Shown here in pieces: positions 43,641-56,198 of a DNA stretch of 64,000 nucleotides; positions within the stretch are counted from its first letter, which is position 1; each line of letters begins with the position of its first letter. This DNA comes from Rhizodiscina lignyota (Eukaryota; Ascomycota; Dothideomycetes; Aulographales; Rhizodiscinaceae), in the NCBI GenBank assembly GCA_010015805.1, contig ML978133.1:372001-436000 (forward strand). The letters run 5' to 3'. A model generated the notes under the pieces. It ran no database searches. It saw nothing but the letters and a program-made list of their open reading frames with translations, and was not told where the DNA came from. The position numbers and the translations under genes were made by a program.

Positions 43641-44838
43641 TTCGTATAATCATATTTGTACAGCCACGATGCTCCGCACGGCATCTTTGTATGCCGTACG
43701 GGTGTTCGGTGTAAGCTCTAGAGTCGGTTAAGAAGGAACACACTGGACTGCCGAGTAGGTAACGCCGACTTGTGGAATATCGGGTTTATTGTGTAGATTT
43801 GGGACGTGGGAGGTCTATAAGTGGAGCTCTACTCCGCGTTGTCCGTGAACCATGTGCGGCTGTCAGCACTCTATCCATCCTAAAAGTGACTACCGCGCGG
43901 CATCAGTGGGACATTGAGGCTGCTTTCTTACACACCTACGCCTGTCAACCCAACTGCCAATATAAAAAGAAGTGAGTGTCTGAAATCGATTCGTACAATT
44001 CCTAATGCGGCGAGAGCCACAGCTGCAGGAGATCTCCCGACTTGCAGCGACCCCCGTCGGCGAAGCCATTTTAGCGGCCGCACTTCCGGTCCACAGTGCA
44101 ATTCTTTACACGAAATGTCCGTAACGCCATCTCGGCCGATGAAGGCGATGGGATGGATGTACCCAAGCGCGGGAAAGTCGGCACACGTTTCTACTGGCAG
44201 TCGAACATTCATCGGGGTCCACACCACGGACCGTCCATGGCGTGCGAATCTTCCAAGATGCGACCAGCTGGTGGCCGATCGAGCGGTGGTGATGATGTCA
44301 AATGATGTGCGCTGCCTCCCATGAGCATGGCACATCGGCATAGCGTGCCTCTGCACATAGTCGCTGAACGTTATGGGCAATTAGTAATGGCACCGAATGC
44401 CAATTTCATCACGTCTTTCCTGTTTTTGGTGCTGCGTTGGACCCTCTGAAAAATGCCGAGCATCCCACTCTCTTCAAGGCATCACTCTTGGCCCTTGCAG
44501 TTTCAAACAGAGCCACAATTCCTCGAGGCCATTCCTCTCGGATGGTTGGTCCTATCGCCGCTGTGGACCTCTCCGGATCGGGCGCCAACCGAGGCACTGT
44601 CCCTGTTTAAAGGGTGTGAGTCGACGTGCAATACGTGCCGGTTCGGGTCTTGGGTGTAGGGTCGGGGATTTGGTGTGCATGTTTGCGATGTGATTGAATT
44701 GTCAGCTACTCTGCAGTTTGCTTCAGGCTTGGATTGTCACTTGGCTTTATACATTCCAGTCGACCGGCAACCCTAAGTGCTTTCCTGTTCTTTACCCTTT
44801 CCGAATAATTCTCTGCATTGAGGCAACCATCCCGAACC
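43641..44838. other. Intergenic, about 1.2 kb, upstream of MFS transporter
   Basis: It contains overlapping short ORFs (up to 150 codons on the minus strand, 43928..44380) with no family resemblance. A TATA-like tttatac lies near 44748, about 90 bp before the MFS start. Confidence 0.35.
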
Positions 44839-46788
44839 ATGGCCGAGAAAGAGAGACCCGATGGCACGGATGTCGAATCAGGGCAAGGGCAGGAGACCAT
44901 CAGACATTGGACTATGCTACTGGATCAGGGCGTCCTCACACCTTCAATCATGAACCATACCTACGATGGAAAAGGGACAGAAGATGACCCCTTTGTCGTC
45001 ACGTGGATCGAAAACGACCCGCGAAATCCACTACGGTTTCCTCAAATGTACAAATGGATGATAACTATCACCATGGGTTTTGCTACGCTCTCCGTCTCAT
45101 TTTGCTCCTCAGCCTACACGGGTGGCATTCCTACGCTGATGGAGGACTTTGGGTCGGGTGAAGAAGTGACCACCCTCGGCCTGGCACTCTTCGTGCTGGG
45201 TTTCGCCATCGGACCGCTCTTCTGGGCGCCCCTGAGCGAGCTTTATGGGAGACAGATACTCTATATCACGACATTCGGTGCGTTCGCCGCGTTCAATGCC
45301 GCCACGACCGGGGCGAAGAACATTTGGACCATCATCATCCTGCGCTTCTTTGCCGGCTCCTTCGGCTCCTCGCCGCTCACCAATGCCGGCGGTGTCATTG
45401 CAGACATGTTCTCCGCCAGGGAGAGGGGTCTGGCAATGTCGATTTTCAGTGCCGCGCCGTTCCTTGGTCCTGTACTAGGTCCGATCATTGGAGGCTTCTT
45501 AGGAGAGACTGAACGTTGGGTGTGGGTTATGGGACTAACAGCCACTTTTTCAGGAGCTGTGTGGATGGTGGGGACGTGTTTGGCACCGGAGACATATCCT
45601 CCGGTGCTCCTTCGCAAACGGGCGGCAAAGCTATCGAAGGTTACGGGAAAGGTGTACAAGACGAGGCAGGATATTGAGCAGGGCAAGATTGACTTGGTCG
45701 AACTTTTCAAGACTTCGATGTCGCGGCCGTGGATCCTCCTGATTATGGAGCCCATCGTCCTGCTTCTGAGGTAAGTTTAGACATTGCTTCGGTTGGAACC
45801 AGTACTGATATTTTCTAGTATCTATATGGCCATTGTCTACGGCACACTGTACCTGCTCTTCGGCGCCTTTCCTGTTGTCTACCAAGAGGGGCGCGGCTGG
45901 TCTCAAGGAGTCGGTGGCTTGCCATTCCTGGGTGTCATGATTGGCATGTTATTGTCCGTGACATACAATATCGTCGTTGACAACAGGCGCTATCTCAGAG
46001 CTGTCGAGAAATCGCCAGGCGGCTTTGCTCCCCCTGAAGCTCGATTGCCGCCTTGCATGATTGCCGCCATCATGCTTCCGATCGGGCTCTTCTGGTTCGC
46101 TTGGACCAATTATCCTTCCATCCACTGGCTAGCCAGTGTTGCAGCAGGTGTACCATTCGGCTTCGGCATGGTTCTTGTTTTCTTGGGAATCATGAACTAC
46201 CTCATCGACGCATACACCATCTTCGCGGCATCCGTCCTCGCAGCGAACGGCGTCATCCGTTCCATCTTCGGTGCCGTCTTTCCGCTATTCACAACCCAGA
46301 TGTATGCAAATCTAGGCATACACTGGGCCTCGACCATCCCAGCATTCCTCGCCCTCCTCTGTCTACCATTCCCCTTCCTCTTCTACAAGTACGGCGGTGC
46401 CATCCGAGCGCGCTGCAAGTACTCGAAGGAAGCCGACGAGTTCATGAAGAAGCTGCGTGGTCAGCTTCCGGAGCATCCGACGGCGGAGGAACTAGAGATT
46501 GAGGAGAACGAGGAACAAGACGCTGCAGACTTCTCGTACGAAGACGAGAGTCATCTGCCGCGATTCGAGAAGATCAGAAGTGGCACGAGTGCAAACGGAC
46601 CAGGTGCTCCGATGCTAGCTATGCCAGGCTCGGAGTATGAGGCTAACCCCTTCGATCTAGACCGCGTTAATACGAGGGAGAGCTTCAAGAGCCAGAAGAC
46701 CGACAAGAGTCATCATGACTTGAAGAGGGTCGGCAGTAAAGGCAGCAGCGCGGCGACTCTGGCGAAGAAGAGTGATGTAGACGCTTGA
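44839..46788 (+). CDS. MFS transporter, DHA1 (drug:H+ antiporter / polyamine-type)
   Basis: Two exons, 44839..45770 and 45819..46788 (48-nt intron), encode 633 aa with about 12 hydrophobic spans. The N-terminal cytosolic part ends DPRNPLRFPQMYKWMIT, typical of fungal DHA1 proteins. Motif A-like PLSELYGRQ lies between spans 2 and 3, RFFAGSFGSSPLTNAGGVIADMF follows, and motif C-like GPVLGPIIGGFLGE closes span 5. A long hydrophilic C-terminal tail (about 130 aa, acidic then Lys/Ser-rich) is unusual in length. Relatives export drugs, polyamines or small metabolites across the plasma membrane by proton antiport; the substrate is unknown. Start MAEKERPD at 44839 is the first ATG in frame. Confidence 0.9.
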
Positions 46789-47984
46789 TGTTTGGATAAT
46801 AATTCAGCATTGTATTAGCGCATCTTGAGAACACGATTTCTTGACGTGTTCGTGGAGTTTAATAAAGGGCAAGGGGCGGCGTATTGTTTCGAAATAAACG
46901 AAAGTAGACTCGCACAAGCGTGCTGCCGTGTGGATCCGGCGCATAATTGAAGGCACGCTGGGATGACATCCACACTTACGATGTGTACAAGAAGACTAGA
47001 GAAAGTGTCGTCATATGGGTAGTGTGTCCATAGGATTAAAGGGGAATATATGGAGACATACATGCGTTTTCGCAAGTCAGCTCAGGCACCATGAGCGGAT
47101 CACATCCAGAATCGAACATTCACTGGCCCAATCGTGACACTTGGCATGTTTATTGAACAACTTGGAAATATACGGTTTCAGCTCATAGTGCTAACTGCGT
47201 TATTTATTGTACTACCTTCTGTAAATGGACGCAAGTAGCACAAGAACACCCGGCGTGTTATCGAATGAACAGTCGTAGACAGCGTACTCCTTGTTGAGCG
47301 GTAATAATAGAACCAGAGATGTGTTTCCTAAGTTGCCGCAAACACAATGTGTGGAGTCTATATTCTGCATGAACGCGCGTTCACCTTACAGAGCCGCTTG
47401 CAATGCATATCGAGACACTCGAACATCGATGGTGTTTCGGAAAACAACCCAAACAGTTTGTATGCGCGGATGCTGTGTAATACCGAATGTCTGCTCGTCC
47501 AGCAGGGTCATTTTGAACTTCGAGGCTGATCTCTACAGTGTTGTGGTTCCTCTTCATGAAGCTCCTATTCCTCACAGGCGCAGACATTATGAGATCGGTG
47601 CTGCCACGGCCGGAAATATTAGTTGACATGTCAGAAGGTGATTATATATATGCAAAGATGATTCTCGCATGCCATCACCGATGGGTGATGTTTGCTTGTT
47701 TTAGTGCGTGTTTGAGTTTCAGTATGGCCCCTTTTTATAAGGTGTGGTCAGTGCGCCTCCACAAATATGCATCAGGCATCTTGCATCTTCGAAACAATCT
47801 CCAATTCCCCACACGTCCCATCGTCAACTCACACTCTCTTTTCCTTTCTTCAGTCGCTCTTTTGATTGTCCTTCGCGCTGGGATCGCTGGTCTACGCCAT
47901 CAGCGAAGGCACGCGTAAACCTCTACGCGTGTGCCATCCGTCCATCCCTTCGTTCAAGAATAGTGCACGATTCACGACACAACA
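46789..47984. other. Intergenic, about 1.2 kb, MFS 3' flank and GH17 promoter
   Basis: No supported gene. A TATA-like element is annotated separately. An (at)n run lies near 47643. Confidence 0.35.
47736..47741 (+). promoter_or_regulatory. TATA box candidate for the GH17 gene
   Basis: TATAAG occurs in cccttttTATAAGgtgtgg, 244 bp before the GH17 ATG, and is followed by C/T-rich sequence from about 47770 to 47870. Confidence 0.4.
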
Positions 47985-49112
47985 ATGAGGTTCTTTACGA
48001 CAATCTCCTTCGCCCTGGCGGCATCTCCAGCCCTGGGTTCGGCAGTGGGCAACTTGGGCTTCGCGCTGGGCACGAAGAATTCCGACGGCAGCTGCAAGGC
48101 TCAGCAGGACTATGAGGACGACTTTGATGCGATTGCTGCCGCGTCGGGCAGCAAACTGGTTCGTGGCTACGCGGCGAGCGACTGCAACTGCGCACAGTAC
48201 ATCCTGCCGGCGGCCAAAGCGAAGGGTGCCAAAGTAATACTGGGAGTTTGGTACGCGACTATTTTTGGCTCTTGCGTATTTGGCATGCTGCTGAAGCATA
48301 CCAATCGTTGTGCAAAGTGACACGAGAAACAGTATAGCTTACGCATAATTGATTTGGCAGGCCTGATACTGACGAGTCCTTCGACCTCGACAAACAAGCG
48401 CTCCAAAACTACGCGACAAAGTTCACGGACCAAGTCTACGCTGTAACGGTCGGCAGTGAGACGCTGTACCGCGGCAACTTCACCGCTGCCGAGCTGCTCG
48501 ACAAGATGGACGAAGTCAGATCAATCCTTCCGAACACTAAGATCGGAACGGCGGACAGTTGGAACAAGTACGCCGACGGCACGGCCGACGATATGATCAA
48601 GGGCAAGCCGGACATCTTGCTCGTCAATGCGTTCGGGTACTGGCAGGCACAGCCAATTGACAACGCGACGCACACATACTTCGACGATATGATGCAGGCA
48701 TTTACGCATATCCAGAGCGTGGCTGGATCGACTTCTTCGATTGAGCTGTGGAATGGGGAGACGGGCTGGCCAACCGATGGTTCGTATCTTTCTTTCCACC
48801 ATTCACTTGGGCTGTTCTAGAGCTCTCGGCGATGTGTTGCGAATTTGAACTATGGGCCAGTAGAGCTAACGCAAACGGAAAACAGGTGGTACGGACTACG
48901 GCGCCGCAAAGGCAGGCACTGCGAACGCCAAAACTTACTGGCAGCAAGCAGTGTGCCCCATGATTGACTGGGGCTTCAACGTCTTCTACTTCGAGGCCAT
49001 GGACGAGCCATGGAAGCCAGACTCCGTCGGCGACAACGGCAGCGCGCAGGACGAGAAGCACTGGGGCGCCATGACTGCAGCGAGGGCCGTCAAGTTTAGT
49101 CTGAAATGCTAA
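47985..49112 (+). CDS. Secreted GH17 beta-1,3-glucanase / glucanosyltransferase
   Basis: Three exons, 47985..48250, 48361..48779 and 48886..49112 (introns 110 and 106 nt), encode 303 aa. A signal peptide (MRFFTTISFALAASPALG) opens the protein. GH17 motifs: NLGFALGTKNSDGSC, then AVTVGSETLYRG (acid/base Glu in GSE), ELWNGETGWPTDGG (nucleophile Glu in NGETGWP) and VFYFEAMDEPWK near the end. It acts on wall beta-1,3-glucan. The second intron uses a weak donor (GTTCGT); it is required because the frame after it (GGTDYGAAKAGTA) matches the family. Both introns are longer than most in this window. Confidence 0.92.
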
Positions 49113-50637
49113 GCGACGATGCCAAGGGGTGGAAAAAATTTATGTAGGTGTGTGTGTGTGCATGAAAGAGGTGCATGCGCTGGAAAGCGAGATGACAGGT
49201 ACAATGGCGTTTTTGAGCACGGGGTGGCATTTTGACCGTGCAATTGGCGAGCCTTTGACGTTCTGCGCACGATGTATACCCCCAGTCGGAGCGTCGCTTG
49301 ATGTCTGTGATGCTTATACGTACACCATTTTCTTCAATCGCGTGTTAGCCGAGTCGACATAAAAGTCGTCTATAAGGCGGAATTGCAAAAAAAACCTCCG
49401 CTGCTGACATTTCTTCTTACCAAGTGCGAACATCGCTCCGATTGCGCTGAGGCTTGGAAGATACCTATGCAAGATCTCTATCGCAAAAGCGCCGCTTTAG
49501 GATGAATCGAAGGCTGAGCAAATTACTTGCACTGTTATGGCCCTGGCCTTGCACCGAGTCTTAGCTGGCATGTACTCCGTACATTGACCACCCTACTTCG
49601 CTTTTCTAGCTACATATGCCCGACATAGGCTAAAGCTCTTGTTGTATACCTAATCGTCTAGTCTCACCCTTGTCAGCCGTTTAGCTGACTTCCGTGTCTT
49701 GGGGGAAAAAACTTGCTGTGCCTTGTGGCATAAATAGACACTCTAGATACGAAGTCTGCCCGTACCCGTGTAAAGACGCCGGCAAAATTCGCCGATAGGA
49801 TAATGTGTGAGAAAACGCGCCGAGCGTGGGAGATCGGATTCCAGGGGCTTGGGGGGATGTCTCACCGACACGTTGAGCCAGGGCCATTCCTCTAGCGAGA
49901 AACTTCGGTCACGTAGAAAGCAAGGTTGGAACAAACGCAGCAGTTCTGAGGACATTACGTGGATCGGAATTAATATAATTGTACATTAGACAGACGACTA
50001 GTAGTAGCGCCCCAAAGATACATGGTAGGCAAGACAGCTGACCGCCCTTGGAATGGTCCGATCAAAAGTTGGATTTTGGGGCTGAAGAAAGTTCGAGTAG
50101 CGGGCCCAAGAATAAGTTTTCTCGACAGAAGAACATGTCCTAGCCAACAAGGTGCGGCTGTCAGGCGCGTGTGCGCAATGTGTTTCCTAACGTCTCTCTT
50201 CGTTTCCGGTGCCTCATTCGGTTCCGGATACATCCCAAGTGATTTCCTCCTCATAGTACACTCTGAAGCGAGCTATTAGAAAAGACGGTATTATGGCCAC
50301 TCGACTTCTTCAAAAACAGGAAATGTTGAAGGAGCGGCTGTGGTGTGTGTGTGTATTCTCTTCCTCCCAAAAAGCAACGAACGCCCGCTAGTTCGATCCC
50401 AAAAAATCCAGAATATCACAGGACATGACGTGATTCCGTTAATACTTCAAACAGATAAGACATTGTAATTTCCCGCGGATGCGAGGAAGCAGAGGAAAAG
50501 GCAAGCTTTTTCCAAAAATACATGTACGGGGAGGAGTAGATAGGTTAGTAGACAGAGGAAAAGGTGGAAGGGAAGAAGGTGGGTATATGCATTACATAAG
50601 AAAAGATTCCAGGTCATTTTTCCACGTCAAATATCGC
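49113..50637. other. Convergent intergenic region, about 1.5 kb
   Basis: It lies between the stop codons of the GH17 gene (+) and the homeodomain gene (-). (gt)n runs occur near 49146 and 50340. No supported gene. Confidence 0.4.
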
Positions 50638-53030
50638 CTATGATGACGTTTGCCCTTCGAAGTCTCTTGGTCCCTGGTTGGCAAAATGATAGATTTTCGG
50701 AGGGATATTCTCCTTGAGGCCGTTGCTTGGGCTTGCGCTGTTCTTAGCCCTGCCTTGAGCAGAAGGCGGGCTGTACTCGTGGACGGCAAAATCTGCAGTG
50801 AGCATGTTGCTCTGCTGCATTAGCATTGGCGCCGGTGCAGGCTGCGGCGGCGTTGGGAAAGCTGCCGTGGTTTGCGACGGCAAAGTGACCTGGGGTTGCG
50901 GTGGCTGGGGGCCATGTGAGAATTGCGGGCGGTTGTATGGCATAGGTTGATAGGTCAGAGGCATGTCTCCAGTGGGTGCGTTGAGCACCGGTACCTGCGG
51001 CATGGCCATGTTGACGTTTTCTGGAAGTGAGGGCCGTCGCATGTGAGCCATGTGCGCTGCGTTAACCGAGAGGTTGTCATGCATTTGCGGAGCAGGCGGA
51101 GGAGGGAAGGCGGCAAAAGTCTGCTGAGTTGCAGGGGCGGATTGCGGGGGCGTGTCGCGGTAGAGGGAAACATTTCGGAGGTAAGTCTGGTATTGCGTTT
51201 GTTCTGTCTCGATAGGTGTCTCCGGAGGAGATGAGACGTGATGGAAGAGGGCAGGAGACTCGCTTGTCCAAGAGACGGCGATGCCATTGGGACTGCCATG
51301 ATCAACTGAGGTGTTGACCGAAGGGTGGCTTTGCCACGAGGGGAAGCGGGCGCCTTCATTTGGAGTTAAAGGTGTGGGAGGCGCAAGGCTGACTTGGCCC
51401 GGACTCGAGACTGTTGCGTACTGGGAAGCATGACGAGCAAACTTCGGCGATGCTGCAGCCTCGGCAAAAGTCATGTTTAGAGGAGAACGTTGGCCAGACC
51501 CATTTCCGGGCTTCTGAACCCGGCAATTCTGCACACCAGGTACACCGCTGGACCGAATGCGGCGAAGAGATTGATCTGGGGCAGCCAAGTTTGCGTTGGC
51601 TCCTGGGGAGACTGGCATCCCTGCACTGTATGAAGCGCTACGAAGAGCCGCCTGGCCAAGAGCCGCTGGCCTGGGACGTTGCCGACGGGCGGCAAGACTT
51701 GAAGGCTCTCCAGGTTGCTTGAAAGCGGCATCCATACTTGCTGAGCGTTGTTGAATGTCGACGTTGCTCATGGATTCGGCTAAGCCGTTGGTAGACGATG
51801 GCCGACGTGAGAAAGCTTCTGGAGGCAGGCTGCCATTTGGGTCCAGCTCCCCGAGCTTCTGGTCTGGTTGATTTGGCGGCGTAGGTGGAAAGTTTTGCGA
51901 GCTAGCGGGTCGGGGAACTTCCTCCGGTGATACGCTCTGGTCCATTGGTAGCTGTGGCTGGGTCCAGTAGGACGAGCCATCCTCCGGAGGGGACGAGTAT
52001 GCGGCCTGTGGCATATGCGGGCCCTGTGAGAAAGTGATGGTAGGCTTGTCCTCGACCCATTCAGTGGAGCCAAGAGTCGGTACCGACATTGCGCCGACGG
52101 ATGAAGGCATTGTCGAATTGGACTGGACACTGGACAGGGTGGATGGAATAGATGGGGTAGAGCCATTGCTCTGCGTGGCTTGCATTGGCGCGCTGGGAGG
52201 CACGAAGTTTTGGTAGTCGAAACCGTCGCCATTCCCGGGTATTTCGCCGAATGGGGCACCAAAGTCCTGGACATTGGTCATCTGGTATTGAGGATCGAAC
52301 ATGAAGTCTTGCGGACCATCGTATGTCATGTAGTTCGGCTTGGCAGCAATGCTGCTAATATCGAGCCCGTCGATGGCATATCCTGACGCAGCCAAGTTGT
52401 GCATGATATCATCGCTTGTTGCGGCGTTGTGTGCCTCCGGAATCGACCCGAGCATGCCCATCAGTTGTGGATGTTGCGGTGGCATGGAAAAGTTGGGATT
52501 GTGAGGGTCCATCGGTGCTCGGGTCGCATCGGGTGGGAAAGCTGATTGATCCAGATGCGGGTTCGCAGCATAGTATTCATGAGACTGTGGAGCTGGCTGA
52601 TTGTTCATCTGAGCCATGGCTAATTGCTGCTGGTACATGTTGTACGCATTCATCTGTTTCTTGATATCCTGCTTAACTTTTGCTCTCCGGTTCTGGAACC
52701 AGTTCTGGACTGAGTCAGCTATAATGCGATTGCGGCAGGAGTAGTAGTGAGACAAACATTGATCTTATCCAGAGGCACACCCAAGCTCTCTGCGAAACCC
52801 TTCTTGGTATTCGTGCTGGGTTTGGCCTGCTGTTGGAAGTGTGCCTCGAGGATGTCGTGCTGCTCTTTCGTCAGGCGAGGCTTTACGTCTCCGACGACAT
52901 GGATAACTGGTTGCTGCGGTCGTTTCGGGTCCTGGGAGCCATTTGACATTTGCGGAGCACTCTGTGGATGGTTCATGTTGTGCGGACCGTTGGCCCAGGG
53001 CTGCTGCACCATGGCTCCGTACTGAGCCAT
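50638..53030 (-). CDS. Homeodomain transcription factor
   Basis: Two exons, 53030..52758 and 52704..50638 (53-nt intron), encode 779 aa. The homeodomain spans about residues 48-110: KPRLTKEQHDILEAHF, then LGVPLDKINNWFQNRRAKVK. The intron falls inside recognition helix 3. Using GTTTGT as donor and TCCAG as acceptor restores a canonical KINNWFQNRR; the CAG acceptor five bases earlier (52709-52711) would break the frame. The remaining ~670 residues are disordered and rich in Pro, Gln, Ser, Asn and Met, as in fungal activators (Hbx/RfeB-like). Fungal homeodomain factors of this type control development and conidiation. The gene has an exceptionally long upstream region. Confidence 0.9.
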
Positions 53031-56000
53031 GACCAGAGAAATCCGATAAGAGTCGGAGGGCGTCAGCGGCTCTGATTGGGATGGAAGTGCTCTCAGAGAT
53101 GGATTCCACGCGGTTCAGACGTGATTGAGCGCGATCCAAGCTGTATCGGCGTCGGCAGGGCGAAATACGGGTTGGCTAATAATTTTCCTGTTCGCGGAGA
53201 ATAGGATCGGAAGCGACGGTGATAGCTCTAAAGCGAGAGGCGGCCAGTGCAAGCGAGTGACTGGGAAATTAAAATTAAAAAGGCATGAAGTAACGAAGGA
53301 AGAGAGGGCCGGCGAAGGCACGGAAAGCGAATGTCGAGTTGCGCAGAGGTTGCAAGCTGGAGAGGAGAGGGGAAGAAGGGAAGGGTCGGCGGCGGACCAG
53401 AGGTCTTTGAGCGAGAGGCACGATGGTGGCAGTGGCAGTGAAACGACAGGACGAGCTTCGGGGGGTTCTGCGCAGGCGTGCGTGCAGCGTGCAGCGCGCT
53501 GGCAAAAGAGCGAGCGAACGGCCGGGGCACTGCGGGAGAGAGGCTGCACAGCCCTCAGATCCGCTCACACACGACGCTGTCATGCGGCATGGGGGACAGG
53601 CACGACAGGCCGTCGCTTCACTCAAGCTTCGAGGGCGCGCCCAGCAAGCCAGCAGTGAACCTGCCGACCCGAGCAGGGCAGTCCTGGGTGCCTGACGAAG
53701 CAGGCCCAGCACGACGTTAAAGGGGGATCGCCGCTGATTGGCGGGCCGCGGGTAAGACCAAGCTGCGCTGCAGAGCAGCACGACGAGCGTCTGCGCGCGT
53801 TTCTAAAAACAACGCGCCTCTCACCACACCTGCCCTCGTACCCCTGTGTGACGGCCGGCGAGCGCGAAGTCGCGCACCACGCTCTCTCACGCCCGCTTCG
53901 CCACGCTCGAGGGCAGCGACGAGTGTCTGATGTCGCTCTCGCCATGACGAGCGTGCGCGGGTGGAGCATCGCGCGATGCCCCCGGCCCTTTTGCCTTCTG
54001 CCATCTGCCGCACTGCCAGCAGATCGCCGGCGCCGGCGCACGCCGCCTGCTGCCCATCGTCACAAAGAGGCTCTGAAGACACAGGAAACTGCGTCTTGGC
54101 GCGCCGTCAGGTCTTGTCGTCAGGCCGTGGCGTTTTCGCCGCGCCGTGCTGATTGGAGAGGGCGCCGGGTGATCCACGGTAGCGCTCACTCGCCGTCCGC
54201 ATAAGGATGAATTCATCTTATCCTCCGCCTTTCGGGACTGGAGCACGGCCTCACCCACGCGATATTCTCCTTCCCGCACTTCCCCAAGGTCACTTGGGCG
54301 TGCGATCTGCTCGGTTTTGTATATATTAATTTATCGATGCTCTTCTTGCAACATTGAATTGCGTACATCGCTCCCGATTTCCTCTCCGCCAGCCGTCGAG
54401 AATCGCATCGCGCCCGTTCCGGTAAGGCGCGCGACCAGAGAAAAGTTTGTTCCAAATTGCACAGCGTCGAACGGCCCAGCGACTCTTTTGCTCGAGATAA
54501 TGCGCTGCTCGCTCCCATTGGCCCTCTGCAGCAGGTCCGCTGCCAGCGCATCGCCGGCCATCTGATCTCATCACCCTTTTGCCTGATGACTGGTTACTCC
54601 CTCGGTCGCCCAGCACACACTGCGGGCCGGCTCAAAGGCCGCAAAGGCTGTTCCTCTATGCGCCTGAATTGGCGTATCGCTCTCGTGCGACCCCTCTGAC
54701 AACCTGTAGGCCTTGCAATTGGGTCGCTTGCGCTGCTCCAGGGGCTTTCCGGCACCCGTCCGCGATGGCTGAGTGTAGGTTCTGTTTGCCGGATTTGGTT
54801 CCGCGGCCTTCGTGTACCTTGCAGAACACATCTTGTATGGCCTGCCGTGCGACTTTCTAGACCTCGACTCTAGAGGCGTGCGAAAATAGCAACGCCATGG
54901 GGTTTCTTTGCTACATCTCCTCAAATCTCGGAATCTTGTTCGCCTGCAGATTCAAGAAGCGAATGCGAACGCATCTACCAATTGCATGAAGGCTGTTCTG
55001 CTGCAAGATGCTGCACGCAGCCCGCGAATGTCCGTCTCTTATTCATGAAGCCGCTTATCGACATCTTCATTCGTCCAGAAAACTGGAGTTCAATTGCCGA
55101 TCGGTGTGATTCAGGACATGCTCAGAACGCTTTGGGTAGAGCTGGAGAGGTGAAGTCGTCTTTGAGTTTGACGCGGCTGGGGGTTGAGGAAGGCGCGACT
55201 GGCACAGCCCAGAACTACAGTACCATTCGCCAGCAGCAGAGACAAGGGCAGCAGGGCTGGCACTATCATCAACTATCAACACGTACAACGTCTGATTCCT
55301 TTCACGCAGCTTCTGCTGGCTATGCATGAAGCAAACGACGTTCAGGCGTCTCACAGCTCGTGCTCAGCCTTGGCTTCGGCTTGACGACGCCGTCTCGCGC
55401 GCGCGCGTACAGACTCCAGCTCCTCAAAGTCCTCCAGTCCAGCACGACCTCGTATGCGCTGCCTAGGCGAGGTGGCTGCGTGGCGAACGACCACGACTTC
55501 AGCTCCTCGCTAGAACGTCAAGACGCAAGGAACTGCCCGGCCAAGAATAATCAGTCCATTTCATTCATTTCTTTGTCCATCTCTATTTCTCTCAATGCGC
55601 TGTAACAGTTCTAGAAAACGCGGTTCCGCAATCCATGCAATGCGATGCAACCTCTCACCCTCATTTCAGTGACAGGTCTCGTCGCACCTTTCTGTCGGGT
55701 ATTGCCCTCGCATAGCACGTGGAATCTTCAATGCTCTTATACCAGGTAACAGGTCCTGTAAGACTTCCTCCCGGGTGTTCACCTCGTGGCCACGTGCGAA
55801 CTCGAGCGCCCTGGCTGCACGTCGCGATCCTCGCATTCGCATCTCATACCAAGTAGACGGACCTGGAACACACTTCATCGGGAGTTTGCATTGCAGAACA
55901 CGTGGGAATTGACTGCAAAACCCAATAGAGCTCAGATGTTCGAGCACAGAAGCAATAGATGACCGCCTGTTCTACGTATCATCCATCGCCAAAGGGAGGA

Positions 56001-56198
56001 AGAGAATTCAATACCTTCTGTGAACTCCCGCTCGTCTATCCTTCTATTATCCTAAGAGAAGAGCCAGTCATACCCACGAACTCCATAGCCTTCTATCAGT
56101 GCAAATAATCTCTCCGTTTCTCTTAGGAATTCCATCATCGATCGTTCTCTTCATTAGATGCCCAGTGAATCCTTCTAGTTTACCCATCTTCCCATCAG
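53031..56198. promoter_or_regulatory. Long upstream region of the homeodomain gene
   Basis: About 3.2 kb between the homeodomain start and the GPP1 stop, with no supported gene. The part from about 53200 to 54200 is visibly GC-rich. It contains the 14-bp palindrome CGCCGGCGCCGGCG at 54025-54038 and many short overlapping ORFs with alanine/arginine-rich products typical of GC-rich noncoding DNA. Long leaders or distal control regions are common for fungal developmental regulators; this reading is inference. Confidence 0.45.
55716..55904. promoter_or_regulatory. Cluster of three CACGTG hexamers
   Basis: CACGTG (E-box/G-box, bound by bHLH factors) occurs at 55716, 55791 and 55899, three within 189 bp. 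They lie downstream of GPP1 and far upstream of the homeodomain gene. A functional role is unproven. Confidence 0.35.

Noticed and set aside
43928-44380. 150-codon minus-strand ORF upstream of the MFS gene
   Set aside because: No domain, overlapped by equally long plus-strand ORFs, and no splice partner.
47095-47130. Minus-strand TTCGATTC resembling a tRNA B-box
   Set aside because: Flanking bases do not pair as a T-stem and no A-box lies at the right distance.
52704-52711. Earlier CAG acceptor in the homeodomain gene
   Set aside because: It puts exon 2 out of frame with the GTTTGT donor; the later TCCAG acceptor gives the canonical KINNWFQNRR spacing.
53275-54279. Several overlapping 80-170-codon ORFs on both strands upstream of the homeodomain gene
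   Set aside because: GC-rich DNA lacks stop codons by chance; the products are Ala/Arg/Ser-rich with no consistent exon structure or family resemblance.
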